Source of the DNA: a virus
IMG/VR virus record: IMGVR_UViG_3300048549_001258
Span: 1-30,184 of that record
DNA length: 30,184 nucleotides
Reading direction: 5' to 3' (one strand)
Under the pieces are notes generated by a model. That model was not told the origin of the DNA, did not search any database, and was given only the letters and a program-made list of their open reading frames with translations. This document shows, one piece after another, positions 24,812 to 30,184 of this stretch. The stretch's first letter is position 1. Each line of letters begins with the position of its first letter. Both the position numbers and the translations under genes were made by a program.

Positions 24812-26818
24812 ATGGCAAAAAAGAAATACAACTCAAACTCTCTCTATCACACCGATAGAAAAGCGTATTATGCTCAAAAAGAAGCCAAGACTTCCAGTCA
24901 AGAGCCAGAACTAACTTATAACGATGTTTTCTCTAATAGAGAGACTCTTGAAAAGAGCATTGGAATGGTAGCTGGAAATAACAGTAGGGATGGATTTCTT
25001 GGTAGAACTTTTGACAGCGCATTGGGAGTAGATAGTAAGCTGGCTTCAAGATTTCCCAATTTGATTGGCAAAGGGACTCTCTATCGTAGATATGCGGACG
25101 GATATATCGGCATTCAAGAAGTTGTATACTTGTGTCAGAAGGCATGGGAAGAATTTCAGTTATTCAGGAATACTATTGAAACTATGGTAGAATTTTCTGT
25201 TTCGGAGATTCAGATAAGTGATAAGAATAGTTCTGCAAAGGCATTTTGCAAAGGCTGGCTAGAAGCTGTAAATATGCAGGGATTTTCTGAGCAGTTCTAT
25301 AGAGAGCTGTATAGATCTTGCAACCTTTTTGTCTATAAGATAGGTGGCAATGTAAATAAAAAAGATATCAGTAGCCTGAAGGATATTAAAAGTGGCAACG
25401 TAAATATTCCAGTTAAGTATACTGTTCTTAATCCAGCGCAAGTAGCTCTTGAAGGTGGCGTAACATATGATTCTGCTGTCTACAAAGTGCTTAGCCCATA
25501 TGAAATACAAAGATTAAAAAATCCAAAAACTCCAACTGAAAAGTCTATTTTTAATAAATTAGATAAGGAGATTCAGGTTCAAATACAAAATTATAGTGAA
25601 AATTATGGCGGTTCTCAAGAAACTTTAAGAGTGCCATTAGAAGATGTTGATTCTATCTTTTACCAGAAACAGGACTACGAATATTTCGCCGTTCCTCTTT
25701 TCTATGGAGTATTAGACGATATAGAATTAAAAATGGAAATGAAGAACGCCGATAGACAGATTATTAGTTCTTTGGATAGTATGCTTCTTCTTCTCACTAT
25801 GGGTGGAGCCAAGGGTAGAGACGGAACAGAGCTTCCTCCTAATCCTGAACACATGGCTTATATGAGAACCCTTTTCGAGAACAAGAAGGCTCAAAGAGTT
25901 CTAGTTGCCGATTATACCACAAAGGCTGAGTATGTCATACCAGACATTGATAAGATTATTGGTAAGGCTAAATACGAACAAGTTAATGAAGATATTAGAG
26001 AAGGTTTGCAAACAGTGTTTGGAGGTAATGAAACGTTTTCAAATTCCGTAACCAAAGTAAAGATCTTCTGCGAAAGGCTTCAAAAGGGTCAGAATATATT
26101 TAAGAAGTGGCTTGAAGACGAACTGCATGATGTTTGCGAGAAAATGGGATTCAATGCGAAACCCACTGTAAAATTATCTTCCGTAACTTTAGAGGATGAC
26201 GCTCAAATGTTCAGAGTTTATACCAGAATGGCAGAACTCGGTTTCTTGACTCCAGAAGAATTATTTGAAGCGACTAAAAATGGTATGCTTCCTAATTCCC
26301 ATGAGAGCGTTCTCTCTCAAAGGAAGTTTAAGAAACAAAAAGAAGAAGACATTTACTTTCCTCAGATTTTCAACAACAGTCAATACAATCCTTTGGATTC
26401 TGACGCAGAGAGCAACGACAAGCCCTCTACTAATCAAGTTGGAAGACCTCCAAGCAAGGACTCTGGATTTAACGAAGTTAGACAAAGAAGAGTCGGCAGC
26501 ATTCAACAGCTTTCTATAAAAAGCGTTAAAGATGTCTTGGGTGAATACGATAATCTTAAGTCTGACGTTAACAAGTCGTTTTCTAAAAAGTATGGCATAA
26601 ATGAAATTAGCGAAAAGCAGAAAGAGATTACTAAATCTATTGCCTATAATATTTCTAAGAATTACGAGATCAAAGATTGGAAAACTGCAATTAAGGAAGT
26701 TATCGAGAAGAAGGTTATTTTGAACAATACAGAAATTGAAGAACAGATTAAGAGCATATGTAATGATTTTGAACTTACAGATGATTTTATGGGCATGTTA
26801 ATCTATCATGCTAAATAA
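24812..26818 (+). CDS. Portal protein
   Basis: The 668-aa protein starts with a basic polar region and later has YADGYIGIQEVVYLCQKAWE and NTIETMVEFSVSEIQISDKN. It contains an acidic central loop (VDSIFYQKQDYEYFAVPLFYGVLDDIELK) in which the phage portal clip/stem region is expected. It lies directly between terminase and protease-scaffold, the canonical position. The portal forms the 12-mer ring through which DNA enters. Size is at the large end of portals. The C-terminal 150 residues are charged and helical, possibly interacting with scaffold. No clear catalytic motif is expected. Confidence 0.85.
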   Translation: MAKKKYNSNSLYHTDRKAYYAQKEAKTSSQEPELTYNDVFSNRETLEKSIGMVAGNNSRDGFLGRTFDSALGVDSKLASRFPNLIGKGTLYRRYADGYIGIQEVVYLCQKAWEEFQLFRNTIETMVEFSVSEIQISDKNSSAKAFCKGWLEAVNMQGFSEQFYRELYRSCNLFVYKIGGNVNKKDISSLKDIKSGNVNIPVKYTVLNPAQVALEGGVTYDSAVYKVLSPYEIQRLKNPKTPTEKSIFNKLDKEIQVQIQNYSENYGGSQETLRVPLEDVDSIFYQKQDYEYFAVPLFYGVLDDIELKMEMKNADRQIISSLDSMLLLLTMGGAKGRDGTELPPNPEHMAYMRTLFENKKAQRVLVADYTTKAEYVIPDIDKIIGKAKYEQVNEDIREGLQTVFGGNETFSNSVTKVKIFCERLQKGQNIFKKWLEDELHDVCEKMGFNAKPTVKLSSVTLEDDAQMFRVYTRMAELGFLTPEELFEATKNGMLPNSHESVLSQRKFKKQKEEDIYFPQIFNNSQYNPLDSDAESNDKPSTNQVGRPPSKDSGFNEVRQRRVGSIQQLSIKSVKDVLGEYDNLKSDVNKSFSKKYGINEISEKQKEITKSIAYNISKNYEIKDWKTAIKEVIEKKVILNNTEIEEQIKSICNDFELTDDFMGMLIYHAK

Positions 26819-26853
26819 CTTCTCAATTTTGGTGTTCCTATGTATATAACTAT

Positions 26854-28362
26854 ATGCGCTCATCATTAAGTGATAAATTCAAGTATAAAAGTACCTTTCT
26901 TTCAAAGGCGAACGTAGTTTCACTAAAAAGCTCTGATTTATCGACAGCATCTTTGCAAAATTTAAAGGATACGCTAGACGTATCAGAAGGAGATATAGAA
27001 AAAAATCCTGATCTTTTATTTCTTTCTGCAGATCTTTATGTTTCTGATAATGCAAATAAGAATGGAGATCTAGTTGATAGAGAAGGTGCGCTTGAACTTG
27101 CAAAGCAAGTACCTAATAAATATTTAAATCTAGAACACGAACAGGATGTCATTGTAGGGTCTTTAATAAGTCCGTTCTACAGAGAATACTCTGGAGAAAG
27201 AGAAATGATAGAAGAAGGTAGTCTAAAAGACTATGACGGTCCAGTTGTAGTTGGAGGCACTGGATATATCTGGAAAAGTGTTAACCCAGACTTGGCTGAA
27301 TTTCTAATTGAAGCTTCCGAAGAGGATAGCGAAAATTATGGAATGGCATCCATGTCATGGGAAGTATATTTCAATGACTTTGAAATCTTAAAGGGTTCAA
27401 AGTATGTTGCTGAAGGAAATGTAGTTTCTGACAAGCGAGAGATTGAAAAAATGAAACCCTTCTTAAGATGCTATGGAGGAAACGGGGACTACGATGGTTC
27501 TCCTATCTACAGGTTAATAAAAGGAGAAAAATTATTTTTAGGTGCTGGTATAGTTAAAAATCCTGCTGCTGACGTAAAAGGAATTGTAACTTCGGAATCT
27601 AAAATTATTAAAAATAAAAATAAAAAAAATTCACAAATAGTGAAAATGAATGTAAAACCAAATAAAGCAATGAAAATCTCAAATATTACAGATTATAAAA
27701 ATGCGCTTGCTTCTATTACCGATGGTGAAGAAGTGAACGTAACTACTCTTGCATCTTTGGAAGCGAATTTCGATTCAGTGATTGAGAAAGCTCAAGCTTC
27801 CGCTATCGCCGATGAAATTCGTGTGAAGAGCGAAGAGTTTGCAGCTTCCATCTCTGAAAAGGATGAGGCTATTGCACAAGTTGAAGAAGCTCGTGCAGCG
27901 TTGGAGAAGAAAGTTGAAGAACTTGAAGAAGCTAAGGCTGCTCAAGCATCCGAACTTTCGGAAATTAAAGGTAAGCTAGAAGCACAAGAAAAACAAAGAG
28001 TGTTCGACGAAAGAATGACTGCTCTTAGTTCTGAGTTTAACCTTGAAGGTGAAGTAGCAAAAGTTGTTGCTGAAGAAATCAAGGATATCAATGAAGAGCA
28101 GTATGATTCTTGGCTTACTAAATTTAAAATTTTAGCGGGTAGCCACCTTAAGGCTGAAGCTAGTGCAGAAGACTCTGAAGAAGTGTCTGAAGCGAATGAA
28201 ACCGATGAGAGCGAAACTGAAGAAGCAGTTGAAACAGAAGTAGAGGCAGCTGTTGCCGAAGCATCTGAAGAAGCTACCGAAGAAGTTACTAACTCTCAAC
28301 ATGAATACAAATCCCTTAATGATGAATTTGAAAACTTCGAGTTCGAACTTGCGGGTAAATAA
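26854..28362 (+). CDS. Prohead protease fused to scaffold
   Basis: The 502-aa protein has a protease part to about residue 255, with LEHEQD (His95) and GMASMSWEVYF (Ser166/Ser168). These are placed like the His and Ser of U9/S78-type prohead proteases such as T4 gp21. An A-rich linker (DNA 27600-27640) follows, then an alpha-helical, Glu/Ala/Lys-rich scaffold (AQVEEARAALEKKVEELEEA) ending in an acidic tail. ATG codons at 27646 (Met265) and 27670 could give a separate 230-238-aa scaffold by internal initiation. The protease matures the prohead by cleaving scaffold and head proteins. Both roles fit the position before the capsid gene. Confidence 0.8.
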   Translation: MRSSLSDKFKYKSTFLSKANVVSLKSSDLSTASLQNLKDTLDVSEGDIEKNPDLLFLSADLYVSDNANKNGDLVDREGALELAKQVPNKYLNLEHEQDVIVGSLISPFYREYSGEREMIEEGSLKDYDGPVVVGGTGYIWKSVNPDLAEFLIEASEEDSENYGMASMSWEVYFNDFEILKGSKYVAEGNVVSDKREIEKMKPFLRCYGGNGDYDGSPIYRLIKGEKLFLGAGIVKNPAADVKGIVTSESKIIKNKNKKNSQIVKMNVKPNKAMKISNITDYKNALASITDGEEVNVTTLASLEANFDSVIEKAQASAIADEIRVKSEEFAASISEKDEAIAQVEEARAALEKKVEELEEAKAAQASELSEIKGKLEAQEKQRVFDERMTALSSEFNLEGEVAKVVAEEIKDINEEQYDSWLTKFKILAGSHLKAEASAEDSEEVSEANETDESETEEAVETEVEAAVAEASEEATEEVTNSQHEYKSLNDEFENFEFELAGK

Positions 28363-28386
28363 AAAAAAACATAAAATAAAATAATT

Positions 28387-28977
28387 ATGGCATATAAAGA
28401 CCTAATCCTAAAACCAACTCGTAACGTTCCTCCTCACAAGATCGTTTCTGAGTTTCGCACGGACTTCACTGGTCAGGCTGGTCATCTTGTCAAGGTTTCT
28501 TCGTACGACCCTGACTCTGACACTTACTACAGCTCATCCCCAGTAGGAGGTTCCTATGATGGTATCTACAGCAATCAGCAAGTAGCTCCATATTCAGTCA
28601 CCACAACTGCGGACGGCGATACAGCCTCTCAGGTTCTTGGTATCACTCTCGAAGGCACTGCTGTTACAGATACTAACGGCAATAAGATCGATGGCTTCAA
28701 CAAACGTTGGGCAGATGAAAACGGTTACGTTGCTTCTGGCAAGCCAGTACAAATCGCTACAGAAGGTATGTTCTGGATTGACGCGAATCAAATCAAGGGC
28801 GGCGTTCCTGCTCCTGGTTCTGGTTTAAAGGCTTTCGGAACTGGATCTTTTGGTCTTGTTGACCTTTCTGCTACCAATGCTTCTGGTTCGTTGTTTAACG
28901 CTCCTCTAGCTATCGGTAAGGTTATCTCAAGCACTGGCACTCGTCAGTCTGATGTTCTCATCCAACTGTCACTCTAA
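28387..28977 (+). CDS. Head decoration or capsid-stabilising protein
   Basis: The 196-aa protein is beta-rich and Gly/Ser/Thr-rich (for example GQAGHLVKVSSYDPDSDTYY and DGIYSNQQVAPYSVTTTADG), with no Cys. Small proteins of this type between protease-scaffold and major capsid are usually decoration or cement proteins. The codon usage (many GCT, CTT and AAC) matches the highly expressed capsid gene. No specific family is recognised, so the call rests on position and composition. Confidence 0.65.
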   Translation: MAYKDLILKPTRNVPPHKIVSEFRTDFTGQAGHLVKVSSYDPDSDTYYSSSPVGGSYDGIYSNQQVAPYSVTTTADGDTASQVLGITLEGTAVTDTNGNKIDGFNKRWADENGYVASGKPVQIATEGMFWIDANQIKGGVPAPGSGLKAFGTGSFGLVDLSATNASGSLFNAPLAIGKVISSTGTRQSDVLIQLSL

Positions 28978-28996
28978 AATATAAGGTATTACTAAA

Positions 28997-30136
28997 ATGA
29001 AAATCAAACTAAAAGAAAAACCAGAACAAATCGCCCTCATTAAGGCTATGGGTTCGAGTGACGAAGAAACTTCTGCAAAAGCAATGAAGGTTTTCGCAAA
29101 CCTTGTTGGACCTCTTGCACGAAAAGTTCTTGACGAAACTAATATCATCGATTCCTTGTATGATACAATTTCTGTTGGAGAATTTGAGCCTCGTACCATC
29201 CCTCTTGATGACTTCTATAACGTCGATAAGCCAGATTATGTTCGCGTAACATTCTCTAGTCAACCAGGCGATCTTGCATACAGCCAATTGACTGGTGCTG
29301 ATGACATCCCCTTCACTACTTTCGTAGTTACATCTGCTATCGCAATGTATCGCAAGTATCTTAAGGCTGGACGTATTCAACACGCTGAAAATGGTATCCG
29401 TAAGATGATCAACGAAGTTCGTTTCAAAATGAAACGTCAAGGCATCCAGCCGATCCTTGATTCAGTTGCTAACGTTCAAACTAATGATCAGTATCACGTT
29501 ACTCGTTCTCACCAAGCTGGAAGATTCGTTCTTGCTGACTTAAATAGACTTGAAACTCTTGCTTCTCGTATCGTTACTTCTGCTCTTGGCGGAACTGCTA
29601 ACGCTTCAGGCGCTCGTGGTATCACTGACTTGCTCGTTTCTCCTGAAATCGTTGAAGACATCCGCGCTATCGCGTATAACCCAATGAACACAGTTGCTGC
29701 TGACGGTGGCGCTCCTGCTAATACAGAAGACGGTATTGCTGCTCCTGATTCGCTTCGTAACGAAGTGTATGGTGCTGCTGGTATCCCAAGTCTCTATGGC
29801 ACTAACATCATCCAAATGGTTGAGATGGGTGTCGGTCAAGACTTCAACACCATCTTCGATGCGTTTGCAGGTACTAACGCCTATGTTGATAATGCAGGAA
29901 CTGGTACAGCACAATTCAATGGTGCTACTGAGCAAATCGTTCTTGGTATCAACAGATCTGTTGATGTTAACGGTCTTGTTAAAGTTGAAATCAGCGACAG
30001 CGAAAGCGGTTCGACATTCAATGCTCTTCCTGACAACCAGTTTGTTGCCAGAGAAGGTAAGGTTGGATTCTACGGACAGGCTGAAGCAGGTTATCTTAGC
30101 GTTGAGCCAAGAAACCTCTTTGCCATCGCGGTCTAA
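28997..30136 (+). CDS. Major capsid protein (HK97-fold)
   Basis: The 379-aa protein starts with a charged helix, MKIKLKEKPEQIALIKAMGS, then a long helical N-arm region. It later has FSSQPGDLAYSQLTGADDIP, FKMKRQGIQPILDSVANVQT and the A-domain-like MNTVAADGGAPANTEDGIAA segment. Size, position right after the scaffold/decoration genes and high-expression codon bias make it the main capsid protein. An N-terminal cleavage by the upstream protease is plausible because the first 20-50 residues are charged and helical. It is closed by a terminator at 30156. Confidence 0.85.
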   Translation: MKIKLKEKPEQIALIKAMGSSDEETSAKAMKVFANLVGPLARKVLDETNIIDSLYDTISVGEFEPRTIPLDDFYNVDKPDYVRVTFSSQPGDLAYSQLTGADDIPFTTFVVTSAIAMYRKYLKAGRIQHAENGIRKMINEVRFKMKRQGIQPILDSVANVQTNDQYHVTRSHQAGRFVLADLNRLETLASRIVTSALGGTANASGARGITDLLVSPEIVEDIRAIAYNPMNTVAADGGAPANTEDGIAAPDSLRNEVYGAAGIPSLYGTNIIQMVEMGVGQDFNTIFDAFAGTNAYVDNAGTGTAQFNGATEQIVLGINRSVDVNGLVKVEISDSESGSTFNALPDNQFVAREGKVGFYGQAEAGYLSVEPRNLFAIAV

Positions 30137-30155
30137 GACTAACAAAATTAAAACT

Positions 30156-30184
30156 AATCCCGTCAGAAATGGCGGGATTTTTTT
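30156..30184 (+). terminator. Intrinsic terminator
   Basis: AATCCCG (30156-30162)/CGGGATT (30173-30179), followed by Ts to the window end. Stops transcription after the capsid gene. Confidence 0.85.

Noticed and set aside
29009-30145. Long minus-strand ORFs opposite the capsid gene
   Set aside because: Mirror of a codon-biased highly expressed gene; no motif or start signal.

Overview
The window looks like part of a tailed double-stranded DNA phage genome (class Caudoviricetes, head-tail type). The evidence is a complete head module (large terminase, portal, prohead protease/scaffold, head protein, major capsid protein), a 13-member tRNA array, and about 12 kb of very small, mostly unrecognised genes. 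Base composition is AT-rich, and the tRNAs mostly read A-ending codons. The early promoters have sigma70-type TTGACN -35 boxes, which argues for a host with ordinary sigma70 promoters and against a typical Bacteroidota host. I cannot name the host. No integrase, repressor-integrase module or replication gene is visible here.

Layout. (1) 1-12,650, plus strand: about 30 small early/middle genes, most with their own promoter and many followed by a strong terminator. Recognisable products are a SemiSWEET-like PQ-loop membrane protein, a papain-like cysteine-protease-like protein, a Gp88-family protein, two DUF932 paralogues, a DUF3846 protein and several hydrophobic micropeptides. (2) 12,850-14,290, minus strand: dNMP kinase, an acidic small protein, a PD-(D/E)XK-like nuclease and a small membrane protein. 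(3) 14,309-17,312, minus strand: 13 tRNA or tRNA-like genes separated by long, hairpin-rich non-coding segments, with two small plus-strand membrane-protein genes embedded. (4) 17,587-30,184, plus strand: late genes. These are a virion protein, a degenerate LAGLIDADG-like protein, a coiled-coil membrane protein, a zinc ribbon, a sigma-like factor with a cysteine-rich insert, an HTH/coiled-coil protein, an ERCC4 nuclease, terminase, portal, protease-scaffold, head protein and major capsid.

Regulation is unusually legible. Early promoters share TTGAC(A/T)-16-CATANT-like spacing. In eight genes the ATG lies 34-36 nt from the first base of the -35 box, i.e. at the expected +1, so these mRNAs should be leaderless. 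In a second set the same position is the start of a short hairpin, giving a 5'-terminal stem-loop. In a third set, the non-coding RNA and tRNA transcripts, it is followed by an rRNA-like boxA (GTTCTTTAACA). Late genes carry a different motif, TAGTGTAATA, mostly 7-9 nt before the ATG. The sigma-like protein at 20,186 is the natural candidate to read it.

The most unusual element is a 67-nt RNA at 6010-6076. It matches the tRNA-like domain of tmRNA (GG..UUCGA block, UUCAACU T-loop, G3-U70 wobble, A73), but an 8-bp hairpin replaces the whole mRNA-like/tag region. Two further tRNA-like RNAs at 2590-2696 and 2768-2895 follow boxA leaders. Many intergenic regions contain phased decamers of the form NNNN(C/G)AAATA, nine in perfect register at 621-710. 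Together the window suggests a phage that invests heavily in RNA-level control: leaderless mRNAs, capped 5' hairpins, antiterminated tRNA arrays and a miniature tmRNA mimic.
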